The notes below the pieces were generated by a model that was not told where the DNA came from, ran no database searches, and saw nothing but the letters and a program-made list of their open reading frames with translations. This document shows, piece after piece, positions 1 through 8,747 of a DNA stretch of 64,000 nucleotides. The stretch comes from JAJEAD01 sp964420925. Its GTDB lineage: Bacteria > Pseudomonadota > Gammaproteobacteria > HK1. Each line of letters opens with the position of its first letter. Positions within the stretch are counted from its first letter, which is position 1. Both the position numbers and the translations under genes were made by a program. The stretch spans positions 1 through 64,000 of the forward strand of contig CAYQVB010000154.1 of assembly GCA_964420925.1 (NCBI GenBank). The letters are read 5' to 3'.

Positions 1-37
1 ATGCTAACGTTGTTCATGGACGCTCCCCTTATCCCCT

Positions 38-171
38 GAATGCACACCGCGTGCGATTCTTCCTTGGCGCATCGTGACGCCGTGGGAAAGGGGGCGTCCA
101 CTCCATCGCTTACGATTCGGTGCGCGTATCCCCATTCTCTCCGTGGCAGGGGGCAGGCCGAATGCACACCG
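38..171. repeat. Short direct repeat upstream of the XRE gene
   Basis: The 12-mer GAATGCACACCG occurs at 38-49 and again at 160-171, and both copies are followed within about 15 bases by a similar CGA(A)TCTT string. No gene is supported in 1-220. The repeat may be a leftover duplication of the upstream control region of the XRE gene. The copies are too short and too few to assign a function. Confidence 0.35.
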
Positions 172-185
172 AGTCAAGTCGAATC

Positions 186-220
186 TTGACATTGCTCCGA
201 GTGTGTTCTATGTAGGACAC
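186..220 (+). promoter_or_regulatory. Sigma70-type promoter with operator palindrome, leaderless start
   Basis: A perfect -35 box TTGACA (186-191) is followed after 17 bases by TATGTA (209-214), a good -10. The start codon of the next gene lies at 221, about where transcription should begin, so the message is predicted to be leaderless. An imperfect inverted repeat, GTGTTCTA-TG-TAGGACAC (203-220, 7 of 8 positions matching), covers the whole -10 box. That is the expected place for an autorepressor operator of the XRE protein encoded immediately downstream. Boxes and palindrome are read directly; autorepression is inference. Confidence 0.7.
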
Positions 221-574
221 ATGAATCATTTTGGAGATGTCGTCAGAGAGCGCCGCGAGCGCCTGCGCCGGCAGGACCGTCGCTACTCGCTGCGCCAGGT
301 GGCGCAGCGGATCGGGCTCGAGCCGGCTTATCTGAGCAAGATCGAGCGCGGCGAGGCAGCGCCTCCATCGGAGGCCGCGACGCTCCGTCTGGCGGGGGAG
401 CTTGGAGAGGACCCGGATGTCCTCCTGGCGCTGGCGGGGAAGGTCTCCCGCGATCTCCAGGACATCATTCGCAAACGGCCCCAGTTGTTCGCAGAGTTGA
501 TCCGGCAGCTCAGGGATGCGCCGGATTACGCTGTACTGCGAGTGGTGCGCGAGGTGCGAGACGGAGACTGGTAA
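221..574 (+). CDS. XRE-family HTH transcriptional regulator
   Basis: A 117-residue DNA-binding regulator. An N-terminal XRE (Cro/C1) helix-turn-helix occupies about residues 5-65, with the typical recognition-helix string AYLSKIERGEAAPPS. A short C-terminal region (GKVSRDLQDIIRKRP and following) has no known ligand pocket. I chose ATG 221 because the promoter ends at 220 and the HTH begins immediately after it; the open frame upstream (74-220) is non-coding in character. The gene sits 14 bases before the next gene, whose AAGGAG overlaps this stop codon, so the two form one operon. It is likely autoregulated through the palindrome at 203-220. Regulatory targets beyond itself are unknown. Confidence 0.88.
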   Translation: MNHFGDVVRERRERLRRQDRRYSLRQVAQRIGLEPAYLSKIERGEAAPPSEAATLRLAGELGEDPDVLLALAGKVSRDLQDIIRKRPQLFAELIRQLRDAPDYAVLRVVREVRDGDW

Positions 575-588
575 GGAGACAACGCCCC

Positions 589-1590
589 ATGATCGAGTTG
601 ATGGAAAACGAGCTGCACTTCCAATTCCCCGAGGTCCACCGGGCCGCACGCTGTTCGGTCGAGTTCCAGCGCACGTTGCGCATTCCGGACGACGAGCGGA
701 CCTACTTCCTGCCGCCTGGATTGGGCGAGTTTCCCCTGCGACACCTGGACGACTACGCAACCCGGTTGCCCGAGGTGTGGCGCCGCCGCGGCGGCGTGAT
801 CATGCCCATGCACCAGGCGGAGGCGCTGTGGATCAGCTTCACCGCCTCCTGCTATCCCTTTGCAGTGAAGATCGCGACCGGCAAGATCTGTGCGGTCACC
901 GGCGATGCGTGGGTCGACCACCTGAACCGCGATCCGCAGGATTACGTGGTCGTGCCGGAGCAGCCCTGGCTCGACGGATACTGCGTGGAGAAGGGCCTCA
1001 TCCGCCAGTTCGTCGCCATGCCCCTGGGAGAGGGCTACTCGGTGGAGGAGCAGCTCACCGGGGAGGCTCTGCATGGCGGGCTGCAGATCGTGGCCTATCC
1101 CATGAAACGGGAGCGCTACGAGGCGCTGCACGCACTTCGTGAGGAAAGCTTCGAGTACCGCTGGGCCGCCCCGGCGATGGTGGCCGACTCGGCGCCGATG
1201 TCCATGGGGCTCGCGCCCGGCGGGCGGATGAAGCAGGAGGTCTATGACGATCCCCATGGTCTGGATGCCTGGGACCAGCGCCACGGCAGCCGGTGCTTCG
1301 TCACCATCGCGAATTCCAAGCAGTGGATGGCGATCACCGGAGAATGTCCGCCGACCGAACCGCTGACGGCGAAGCTCTACACGGAAATGGGCCTCCCCTG
1401 GTTCGACTACTACGGCGGCGACGTCGAGGCGGTGGCGGGTGCCGCAACCCTGAACGGACTCGCCAGTGTGGCGCAGATGGGCGACGAAAAGGGCGAAACC
1501 CCGTTGCCGGAGAACGAGACGACGCCCATGCCTTACGCCATCGGCATTCGCGCCGAGGGCTCGCACCGAGTGCGGGAGATTTCCGAGTGA
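589..1590 (+). CDS. Conserved protein of unknown function, partner of the XRE regulator
   Basis: A 333-residue soluble-looking protein with no signal peptide or membrane segment. I recognise conserved blocks seen in a family of uncharacterised bacterial proteins: MHQAEALWISF (about residue 76), YPFAVKIATGKICAVTGD (about 88-105), and a stretch rich in Gln, Pro, Trp and Asp around residues 120-145 ending in an RQFVAMPLG block. No catalytic signature is obvious to me. The C-terminal third contains a Gly/Met-rich MGLAPGGRMKQEVYDDPHG segment. Translation is set by AAGGAG at 573-578 overlapping the XRE stop codon, so the two genes are probably co-expressed as a regulator-effector pair. The function is not known to me. 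Confidence 0.85.
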   Translation: MIELMENELHFQFPEVHRAARCSVEFQRTLRIPDDERTYFLPPGLGEFPLRHLDDYATRLPEVWRRRGGVIMPMHQAEALWISFTASCYPFAVKIATGKICAVTGDAWVDHLNRDPQDYVVVPEQPWLDGYCVEKGLIRQFVAMPLGEGYSVEEQLTGEALHGGLQIVAYPMKRERYEALHALREESFEYRWAAPAMVADSAPMSMGLAPGGRMKQEVYDDPHGLDAWDQRHGSRCFVTIANSKQWMAITGECPPTEPLTAKLYTEMGLPWFDYYGGDVEAVAGAATLNGLASVAQMGDEKGETPLPENETTPMPYAIGIRAEGSHRVREISE

Positions 1591-1610
1591 GAGGAGCCCG
1601 CGAGAATTGG

Positions 1611-2668
1611 ATGTCTGCGCCCGAGTCGAGGGCTGTGAGCGCCTGCGATGCCGGCATGGCCCGCATGAAAGCACCGGACGCCGAGCCGTGCGAGCCGGAG
1701 ATGCCGCAGGCGAAAGCGCCGCACGCGGAGCCAACGCCGTCCGAGCTCGAGTTTACCGGTTGCACGGCGGTCCCCATGTCGTACGAGGAGCTCCGCCGCT
1801 ACGAGGGGCGCATGGAGGTGTGGGACGCCGAGCTCCAGACCGCCTGGATGGTGCGCGAACCGGCCAGTCCGACCCACGAGCGCCCTCGCATCGCCTGGCC
1901 AGACTCGTCGAACGCATCGCTGCCGTGCGCGGCTCGGCGATCGAGTGTTACGGCGCGATGGACCTGCTGCTCTGCGATGCGTTCGGTGCTGCGCGGCGCA
2001 TCATGCAGGCGGACCAGACGGTGTACCTGCATCCGACGAGAGTGGACCTGGTGAACGCCGAAGCGATGCGGGTGGGTGAGCACAACTTCCCCGACGTGGT
2101 GCTCGAGGTGGATCACACTACGGACGTGCGCCGGGGCAAGCTGCGGCTGTACGAGTCGTGGGGCTTTCCGGAGCTCTGGGTGGAGGTGCCGGCCCGGCGT
2201 GCGCCGAGTTGCCCTGAGAGTCGTCCGCCGGGGCTGACGATCCACCTGCTCGAGCGCGGCGTCTACCGGAGCTCGCCGGTGAGCCGGGCATTCCCCGGTT
2301 GGACGGCGCAAGCCATCCACGACGCGATGAACGAGCCTGCGCCCTCGGCGCAGACCCACGCAATCCTCGAAGGCGTGGGCCGCACGCTGGGGGCTCGGGA
2401 AGGCACGAAGCCGGACGACGACCCCCTGCTGCGTTCCTTGCGGGACCAGAGCCGGGCGGAAGGCCGGCAGAAGGGTCGGGTGGAGGGTGAGGCGAGGGGC
2501 CGGGCCGGGATGGTGTGCGCAATCCTTGCGTCACGGGGTATCGACGTTTCGGACGGATTCCCGGCCAACGTGCCGGCATTCGCCGAATCGCCGGTGGCCG
2601 TTGTCGTTGCGGCGGCGCTCCACTGCGAGAGCGAGCGGGACTTCCGCAGGCGCATCCGCGAGCGCTGA
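1611..2668 (+). pseudogene. Uma2-family (DUF820) endonuclease, frameshifted
   Basis: The N-terminal part (MSYEELRRYEGRMEVWDAE, ATG 1776, or the longer form from ATG 1611) is read in one frame up to about 1885. The rest (LVERIAAVRGSAIECYGAM, then VVLEVDHTTDVRRGKLRLYE and WGFPELWVEV) continues in the frame one base back. Restoring a single C in the CCTCGCATCGCC string near 1885-1890 would give a continuous HERPRHRLARLVE sequence. The PD-(D/E)XK-like core of the family is in the second part. Uma2 proteins are common, multicopy and of unclear biological role. This is either a true one-base deletion or a sequencing error. A KAPDAEP/KAPHAEP repeat occurs in the N-terminal tail. Confidence 0.75.
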
Positions 2669-2831
2669 TTCCTCGTGGCCGGCGTTCCACCAGGGGCCGG
2701 GCGAGGACACACCCGACTCGACATACCTGACTCGCTGACTTAAGCTCCGCGCCGCACTGGCGGGCCAGAGGCCATGTACATTGCCGCCCGTGTGCCCGCC
2801 CGTACGGCAAACCTGATCAGGAGGAGAAATC

Positions 2832-4079
2832 ATGAGAACACTCACGAGAATGGCGTGGGTTCTGTCCGCGCTGGTCGTCGGCGCCACCTCGGCGCTCGCG
2901 GCGGAGACCATGGGACCCGTGACCGACGACATCGGCGTCGTCAAGATCCGAAAGGGCGCCCCGATGTTCATCGGCGGCTACTGGACGCTCTCGGGGCCCG
3001 ACGTGGGTCTCGGCCTCGACCAGAAGCGCGGTGTGGAGCTCGCCTTCGACGACTGGAACAACGAGGTGGTGGGCCACAAGATCCGGCTCGTCGCGGAAGA
3101 CGGACAGTGCAACGCGGAAGGTGGCCAGATCGCGGCGACCAAGCTCGCGTCCAACCGCAACATCGTTGCCGTGGTTGGCCCCGACTGCTCGAGCTCGGCT
3201 ACTCCGGGGGCACCCATCCTGTGGAAGGCGGGCATCGTCAACATCGGCACCTCCACCACCGCTCCGGCGCTGACCGCCCCGGATCGCAAGCCCGGCTACC
3301 ACGGCTACCTGCGCACCATCTACAACGACCTCGCGCAGGGTGCAGGCGACGCCGCCTACTTCAAGAACGTGCTCGAGTGCGAGACGCTCGCCACCGTCCA
3401 CGACGGCAGCCCCTACGCGGAGCAGCTCGTGCGCGTGGCGGAGAAGGAGTTCGAGATGCTCGGCGGTACGGTGGTGGCCGCGGAGGCGGTGACCCCGACC
3501 GACGTCGACATGCGTCCCATGCTGACCGGTGTCGCCACCAATACGCCCTGCGTTCTCTACTACCCAATTTTCGTTGCCGCCGCGGCGCAGATTACCCGCC
3601 AGGTCGAGGAGATCTCCGGGCTGGAGGACACCATCGTCATATCGGGACCGACCGCGATGACCCCCGGCTTCTACGAGGCGGCGGGCGAGTCGGCACGAGG
3701 CCTGCGCTTCACCAGCGTGGACAACACCTCCGCCGATGCGCTGGGTGCCGACTACCCGAGGATGCTCCAGGCCTATCGCGACAAGTACGGCGAGAATCCC
3801 ACACAGGCCTATCATGTCAACGCGTACGACGCGGGGGCGATCCTGATGATGGCGATCGAGAAGGTCGCGGTGAAGGACGACAAGGGCGACACCTACATCG
3901 GGCGCAAGGCGTTGCGTGACGCCCTGTTCGAGACCGAGGGCTTCGCCGGTATGGGCGGTCCGATCGAGTGCAACGAGCACGGTGACTGCGCCGGGTTCGC
4001 GTTCGCGGTCTACGAGATCACGGATCCGGATCCTGCGACCTTCGACATCGGCACGAACCCGAGAAAAATCTACCCGTAG
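2832..4079 (+). CDS. Branched-chain-type amino acid ABC transporter substrate-binding protein
   Basis: A 415-residue periplasmic binding protein of the LivJ/LivK type (type I fold, peripla_BP_6). A signal peptide (MRTLTRMAWVLSALVVGATS, cleavage after ALA near residue 24) precedes a mature domain with the family's GPDCSSSATPGAPI block and two lobes. A strong Shine-Dalgarno (AGGAGG) lies just upstream of the ATG. It is the first gene of a five-gene liv operon and is followed by a 12-bp hairpin before the permease gene. The Liv superfamily carries many substrates (branched-chain amino acids, amides, urea, aromatic acids). The adjacent proline racemase homologue hints at an amino acid or imino acid, but the ligand is not determined by sequence. 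Confidence 0.93.
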   Translation: MRTLTRMAWVLSALVVGATSALAAETMGPVTDDIGVVKIRKGAPMFIGGYWTLSGPDVGLGLDQKRGVELAFDDWNNEVVGHKIRLVAEDGQCNAEGGQIAATKLASNRNIVAVVGPDCSSSATPGAPILWKAGIVNIGTSTTAPALTAPDRKPGYHGYLRTIYNDLAQGAGDAAYFKNVLECETLATVHDGSPYAEQLVRVAEKEFEMLGGTVVAAEAVTPTDVDMRPMLTGVATNTPCVLYYPIFVAAAAQITRQVEEISGLEDTIVISGPTAMTPGFYEAAGESARGLRFTSVDNTSADALGADYPRMLQAYRDKYGENPTQAYHVNAYDAGAILMMAIEKVAVKDDKGDTYIGRKALRDALFETEGFAGMGGPIECNEHGDCAGFAFAVYEITDPDPATFDIGTNPRKIYP

Positions 4080-4137
4080 GTTTCGGGGCGCAGACCGGCG
4101 CCGGATACCCTGACGGGGGCGTAAACGGTCCAGCACA

Positions 4138-4167
4138 GGGGGATGGGCGGTGAGTCGCCCATCCCCC
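4138..4167 (+). promoter_or_regulatory. Perfect 12-bp intercistronic hairpin after the binding-protein gene
   Basis: GGGGGATGGGCG (4138-4149) and CGCCCATCCCCC (4156-4167) are exact inverted copies with a 6-base loop. No T-run follows, so this is not a classical intrinsic terminator. Placed between the binding-protein gene and livH it probably protects the 3' end of the upstream message or attenuates read-through, giving excess binding protein. The stem is seen; the role is inferred. Confidence 0.7.
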
Positions 4168-4308
4168 TCGATCCGTTCAGGGCAGGGGCCCGGTCACCGT
4201 TCGCAATCGGGCGATTGCATCGGCGGGGCAGCCACCCTGCGTCCTCGAACGGGCGATCACTGACGGACCTCGAAGTCGGGCACAGGGCCTCCGAGGCAGG
4301 AGACAGCG

Positions 4309-5403
4309 ATGGCAGCGGCACTTCCCAGCGAAGGCATGGCGGCTCGGCTCGAGGCGCTGAGGCGCATCACCTTTGTGGACGTGGTGCTGTGGGGGATGCG
4401 CATCCTCATCGTGTTCGTCGTGGTGGGCGGCACCATCGGCACCCTCATCCAGGGGCGCTACACCGGCGAGCAATGGTTCGACAATTTCATGTTCGGGCTG
4501 ATGATCGGCGGGGTCTACGCCCTCATCGCGCTCGGCTACACGATGGTGTACGGCATCCTGCGCCTCATCAACTTCGCCCACGGCGACGTGATGATGTGCG
4601 GGGCCTTCACCTCCTACTTCCTCGCCAACGGGCTGTACCGATCCGGATTCCTGGACGCAAATCCGGTCATCTCCATGATCCTGATCATGGGGCTGGCGAT
4701 GATCACCTGCAGTGTGATCGCGCTGGTGGTGGAGCGCATCTGCTACCGGCCCTTCCGCCACATACGCACCCTCGCTCCGCTGATCTGCGCGATCGGGGCG
4801 TCGTTTTTCCTGCAGCACTCCTTCCGGGGCATGTACGGCTCTTCGGTCCGCGCCTACCCCGATCCGGTGTGGCTGGAGGGCGAGATCGAGATCTTCGGTT
4901 TCGGTATTCCCTACACGCAGCCCTTCGTGATTCTCATCGCGCTCGCCGCGATGGGCGCACTCTACCTGGTCGTCAACAAGACCAAGATGGGCACCGCGAT
5001 GCGTGCGGTCTCCGAGGATCGCGACGCGGCGGCGATGATGGGCATCGACGTCAACAAGATCATCGTGTTCACCTTCGTGCTCGGCGGCTGCATGGCCGGC
5101 ATCGGCGGTGTGCTCTTCTGCATGGTGTACAACCAGATCTACTACTTCACCGGATTCCTGCCGGGCATCAAGGCGTTCAGCGCGGCGGTGCTCGGCGGGA
5201 TCGGCAACGTGCCGGGCGCGATGCTGGGGGGCTTCTTCCTCGGGGTGGTCGAGTCGGTGGGACCGGCGCTCTTCCTCGACGGCGTCGGGATCAGGGCGCC
5301 CTACCAGCTCCGGGACCTCATCGCCTTCACCATGCTGGTGATGGTGCTCATCTTCCGCCCGCAGGGGATCCTCGGCGAGCGGCTCGCGACGCAGCGCGCC
5401 TGA
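4309..5403 (+). CDS. livH: Branched-chain amino acid ABC transporter permease, LivH type
   Basis: A 364-residue inner-membrane protein with about eight to nine transmembrane helices. The family signature is MVYGILRLINFAHGDVMMCG (about residues 78-97), and the C-terminal AVLGGIGNVPGAMLGG segment is the coupling-loop region that contacts the ATPases. An N-terminal extension of about 55 residues with one extra predicted membrane helix (about residues 27-46) precedes the canonical start. It forms the transport channel with LivM. It is ten bases upstream of livM in the same operon. The exact substrate is unassigned. Confidence 0.93.
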   Translation: MAAALPSEGMAARLEALRRITFVDVVLWGMRILIVFVVVGGTIGTLIQGRYTGEQWFDNFMFGLMIGGVYALIALGYTMVYGILRLINFAHGDVMMCGAFTSYFLANGLYRSGFLDANPVISMILIMGLAMITCSVIALVVERICYRPFRHIRTLAPLICAIGASFFLQHSFRGMYGSSVRAYPDPVWLEGEIEIFGFGIPYTQPFVILIALAAMGALYLVVNKTKMGTAMRAVSEDRDAAAMMGIDVNKIIVFTFVLGGCMAGIGGVLFCMVYNQIYYFTGFLPGIKAFSAAVLGGIGNVPGAMLGGFFLGVVESVGPALFLDGVGIRAPYQLRDLIAFTMLVMVLIFRPQGILGERLATQRA

Positions 5404-5413
5404 GGTAGTCGCC

Positions 5414-7234
5414 ATGGCATTCGACGTCATCGCATCGAGCTACCGCGAGCGCGAGAAGGAGCGCACCCCGCTCGGCCACGCCGTCATCGCGGGAATCTCA
5501 TTCGGCGCGACCGGGATTTTCGCCGCCCTGGTCGGCATCCTCTATCTCTTCCATGAGCGATGGATTGTCGCCTGGCTGCCGGAGGATGCCGCGTATCCCA
5601 GCGGTCTTACCCTGGGGCAGTCCCTGCTCCTGGTCTTCGCGATGTGGGCGGGGGTCCAGGTGGTGCGCAAGACGGGCGAGGAGCGCCACGGCGTCGCCTG
5701 CCTGCTCGGTGCGGGCGCGGGCCTGGTGGCGGGGGGGGTGTTCTCCGTGCTCCCTCTCATCATGAGCATGGTGAAGCTGCGCTTCATGTTCATCTCGCTG
5801 ACACCGCAGCTCTACGACATGCTCACCTCGGGCCTGGGCCTCGGGCTCGGCGTGGTGGTTCTGGTGGTGGCCGGAGCACTGGCCGGCGCGTTCGGCGCGC
5901 TGCTCTACCGGCTCTCGCCGCGCACCCGGCGTCCGATCATCTACGCCCTGGTATGGATGGCGTCCATCGGGGTGTTCCAGGAGCTCATCCAGCTCCTCGC
6001 CCAGCAGGAGGTTCTCGATCCCATACGCGAGTGGTTCTTCACCTGGGACGGGCTGCGGCCGCAAGGAGCGCTGGCCATCGGCCTCGTCGCCGCGGCGGTC
6101 GTCGCGGTGTGGGATGCGAAGCGCGCCCGTCTGGAGAAGAGCTTCGTCGCACTGCCGCCGGGCCAACAACGAGTACTGCGCGGAAGCGGAATCGCGTTGC
6201 TCCTGATTCTCGTCCTCATCCTCTTCCCGCTGGTCGCGGGCAACTTCATCGGGCAGGTACTGCTCTTCATCGGGCTCTTCATCCTGATGGGGATGGGCCT
6301 CAACCTGGAGATCGGGCTCGCGGGACTCCTCGATCTCGGATTCGTCGCGTTCTACGCGGTCGGGGCCTACACCTGCGCGCTGCTCACCGCGGACAGCCCC
6401 TACGCGATAGGGCAGCGCATCGAGTGGTTCCCGATGTTCAACTGGTGGTGGGCGATGGGGATGGCGGTGATCATGGCGGTCTTCGTCGGGGTGCTCTTCG
6501 GCATTCCGGTGCTCAAGATCCGCGGTGACTACCTCGCGGTCGCGACGCTCGGCCTCGGCGAGATCGTGCGCGTCCTGGTCCTCTCCGACTTCGCGGCGCC
6601 GGTGCTCGCGGGAGCGCAGGGGGTGCTCAACATCCCGCCTCCCTACCTCTTTACCGGCGCCGCCGTGGACGACCCCATCGAGCTCTACTACATCGCGCTC
6701 GGGGCGGCCGCGGTGGCCGCCTACTTCGCGTACCGCCTCGAGAACTCGCGTCTCGGCCGGGCCTGGACCGCGATCCGCGACGACGAGGACGTGGCCCAGG
6801 CCCTCGGCATCAACCTGGTGAACGTCAAGCTGCTGGCCTACGGGCTGGGCGCAGCCTTCGCCGGGCTCGCGGGTGCGATCTTCGCCACCATGCTCACCTC
6901 CATCTACCCGCACAGCTTCCAGCTCATCATCTCCGTCAACGTGCTCGCCCTCATCATCGTCGGCGGCATGGGCAGCCTGCCCGGGGTGGTGGTGGGGGCG
7001 CTGGCGCTCATCGGCCTGCCGGAGCTGCTGCGCGAGTTCGGCGAGTACCGTTTCTTCTTCTACGGCGTGGCGATTGTCGCGGTCATGCGCCTGCGCCCGG
7101 CCGGGCTGTGGCCTTCCGCTGCGAGGCGGCGCGAGATGCAGCTCGAAGAAGAGACTCGGGCCGCGGTCGAAGCGCAGCTCGCGGCGGAGACGGAGACCGC
7201 GGCAGCGCCTTCTCGGGAGGGTCCGCCGCGATGA
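5414..7234 (+). CDS. livM: Branched-chain amino acid ABC transporter permease, LivM type, with long N-terminal extension
   Basis: A 606-residue membrane protein, much longer than usual LivM (about 300-420). The recognisable LivM core begins near residue 280 (GMGLNLEIGLAGLLDLG) and runs through VLKIRGDYLAVATLGLGEI and the coupling segment around AIRDDEDVAQALGIN. The first 270 or so residues contain five or six additional hydrophobic helices (for example around 24-44, 71-85, 98-120, 143-168) and no motif I recognise. The C-terminus ends in a charged, Ala/Glu-rich tail after residue 575. Its stop overlaps the next start (ATGA at 7231-7234), indicating translational coupling. It pairs with LivH to form the pore. 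Confidence 0.92.
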   Translation: MAFDVIASSYREREKERTPLGHAVIAGISFGATGIFAALVGILYLFHERWIVAWLPEDAAYPSGLTLGQSLLLVFAMWAGVQVVRKTGEERHGVACLLGAGAGLVAGGVFSVLPLIMSMVKLRFMFISLTPQLYDMLTSGLGLGLGVVVLVVAGALAGAFGALLYRLSPRTRRPIIYALVWMASIGVFQELIQLLAQQEVLDPIREWFFTWDGLRPQGALAIGLVAAAVVAVWDAKRARLEKSFVALPPGQQRVLRGSGIALLLILVLILFPLVAGNFIGQVLLFIGLFILMGMGLNLEIGLAGLLDLGFVAFYAVGAYTCALLTADSPYAIGQRIEWFPMFNWWWAMGMAVIMAVFVGVLFGIPVLKIRGDYLAVATLGLGEIVRVLVLSDFAAPVLAGAQGVLNIPPPYLFTGAAVDDPIELYYIALGAAAVAAYFAYRLENSRLGRAWTAIRDDEDVAQALGINLVNVKLLAYGLGAAFAGLAGAIFATMLTSIYPHSFQLIISVNVLALIIVGGMGSLPGVVVGALALIGLPELLREFGEYRFFFYGVAIVAVMRLRPAGLWPSAARRREMQLEEETRAAVEAQLAAETETAAAPSREGPPR

Positions 7235-8022
7235 GCGAGCCCATTCTCGTTTCGAAGGCGTTGACGAAGCGTTTCGGTGGGCTGGTCGCGGTGGACGCCC
7301 TCGACCTGGAAGTCGGCGAGCACTCCATTCACAGCGTCATCGGACCCAACGGTGCGGGAAAGACCACGGTGTTCAACTGCATCATGGAGTTCTACCAGCC
7401 CGACGGCGGCGAGATCTGGTTCCGTGGCCATCGCATCGACGGGGTGACTCCGGACGTGGTGGCCAAGGCCGGCATCAACCGCACCTACCAGAACATCCGG
7501 CTCTTCCGAAACATCACCGCGATGGAGAACCTGCTCGTCGGCATGCACATGCATCTCAAGTCACGTTGGTGGGGAGCGGTGTTCAACACCCGCCACACCC
7601 GGAACGACGAGGCGCAGGCGGCGGAAGAGGCGACACGCCTCCTCAACTTCATCGGGCTGCGAGGGCGAGGCGACATCTACGCGCGCAACCTGTCCTATGG
7701 AGAGCAGCGCCGGCTGGAGATCGGGCGCGCGCTCGCCACGAAGCCCAAGCTGCTGATGCTGGACGAGCCCACCGCGGGGATGAATCCGCGGGAGAGCGAG
7801 GACATGACCCGCTTCATCATGCGGGTGCGCGACGAGTTCGGCATCACCATCATGCTCATCGAGCACCACATGCGGGTGGTGATGGGCATGTCGGACCGGG
7901 TCTCGGTGCTCGACCACGGGGTCAAGATATCGGAGGGCTCGCCGGCCGAAGTGCAGGCGGACCCGAAGGTCATCGAGGCCTACCTCGGCACCGCGAACGT
8001 CGATGTCCAGGTGGCAGGGTGA
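7231..8022 (+). CDS. livG: Branched-chain amino acid ABC transporter ATPase, LivG type
   Basis: A 263-residue cytoplasmic ATPase. The Walker A motif is GPNGAGKTT (about residues 38-46), the ABC signature is LSYGEQRRLEIGRAL, the Walker B is LLMLDEPTAGMNP, and the switch histidine follows in LIEHHMRVVM. The LivG-specific NRTYQNIRLFRNITAMENLL block identifies it against LivF. The ATG overlaps the livM stop codon. It energises uptake together with LivF. Confidence 0.95.
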   Translation: MSEPILVSKALTKRFGGLVAVDALDLEVGEHSIHSVIGPNGAGKTTVFNCIMEFYQPDGGEIWFRGHRIDGVTPDVVAKAGINRTYQNIRLFRNITAMENLLVGMHMHLKSRWWGAVFNTRHTRNDEAQAAEEATRLLNFIGLRGRGDIYARNLSYGEQRRLEIGRALATKPKLLMLDEPTAGMNPRESEDMTRFIMRVRDEFGITIMLIEHHMRVVMGMSDRVSVLDHGVKISEGSPAEVQADPKVIEAYLGTANVDVQVAG

Positions 8023-8027
8023 GTGCG

Positions 8028-8735
8028 ATGGCGGTCCTCGACGTCCAGAACCTCCATGTCTTCTACGGCCAGATTCACGCCTTGCACGGTGTTTCGCTCA
8101 GCGTGGACAAGGACGAGATCGTCACCCTCATCGGCGCCAATGGAGCGGGCAAGACGACGACGCTCGGCGCGATCAGCGGCGTGCTCCCGGTCGCGGAAGG
8201 CGAGGTGAGCCTGGACGGCCAGCCGCTCGGCAAGATCATGCCGCACGATCTCGTGAAGATGGGCATCGTGCAGGTGCCGGAAGGACGGCGCATCTTCGGG
8301 CGGCTGACGGTCGAGGAGAACCTCGGAATGGGCGCCTTCGTGCGCAAGGACAAGGACGGCATCGTCGAGTCGCGCGAGCGGGTGCTCGAGATGTTCCCGG
8401 TGCTCAAGGAACGCATGGGGCAGGTGGCGGGCACGCTTTCGGGCGGCGAACAGCAGATGCTCGCGATGGCGCGCGGGCTCATGTCCAAGCCCCGGGTGCT
8501 GCTCCTCGATGAGCCGAGCATGGGCCTCGCACCGATGCTGGTGGAGCAGGTCTTCGGCGCGGTGCAGCAGGTGCGCGACCAGGGCGTGCCGGTGCTGCTG
8601 GTGGAGCAGAACGCGTTCATGGCCCTGCAGATCGCGGACCGCGGTTACGTCATGGAGACCGGGGAGATTACCCTCGCGGGATCGAACCGGGAGCTGCTCG
8701 AAAACGAGGACGTCAAGCGCGCCTACCTGGGGTAG
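8028..8735 (+). CDS. livF: Branched-chain amino acid ABC transporter ATPase, LivF type
   Basis: A 235-residue ATPase with Walker A GANGAGKTTT, signature LSGGEQQMLAMARGL, Walker B VLLLDEPSMGLAP and a LivF-type VPEGRRIFGRLTVEENL segment. ATG 8028 is used here; a GTG at 8019 overlapping the livG stop (GTGA) is an equally possible start adding three residues. It is the last transporter gene of the liv operon and is separated by 12 bases from the racemase-like gene, so that enzyme is probably co-transcribed. Confidence 0.95.
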   Translation: MAVLDVQNLHVFYGQIHALHGVSLSVDKDEIVTLIGANGAGKTTTLGAISGVLPVAEGEVSLDGQPLGKIMPHDLVKMGIVQVPEGRRIFGRLTVEENLGMGAFVRKDKDGIVESRERVLEMFPVLKERMGQVAGTLSGGEQQMLAMARGLMSKPRVLLLDEPSMGLAPMLVEQVFGAVQQVRDQGVPVLLVEQNAFMALQIADRGYVMETGEITLAGSNRELLENEDVKRAYLG

Positions 8736-8747
8736 CACTGGGGACGC

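Noticed and set aside
5498..6913. A 471-residue minus-strand ORF opposite livM
   Set aside because: Composed mainly of Asp, Glu, Arg and His, as expected for the antisense of a membrane protein gene in GC-rich DNA.
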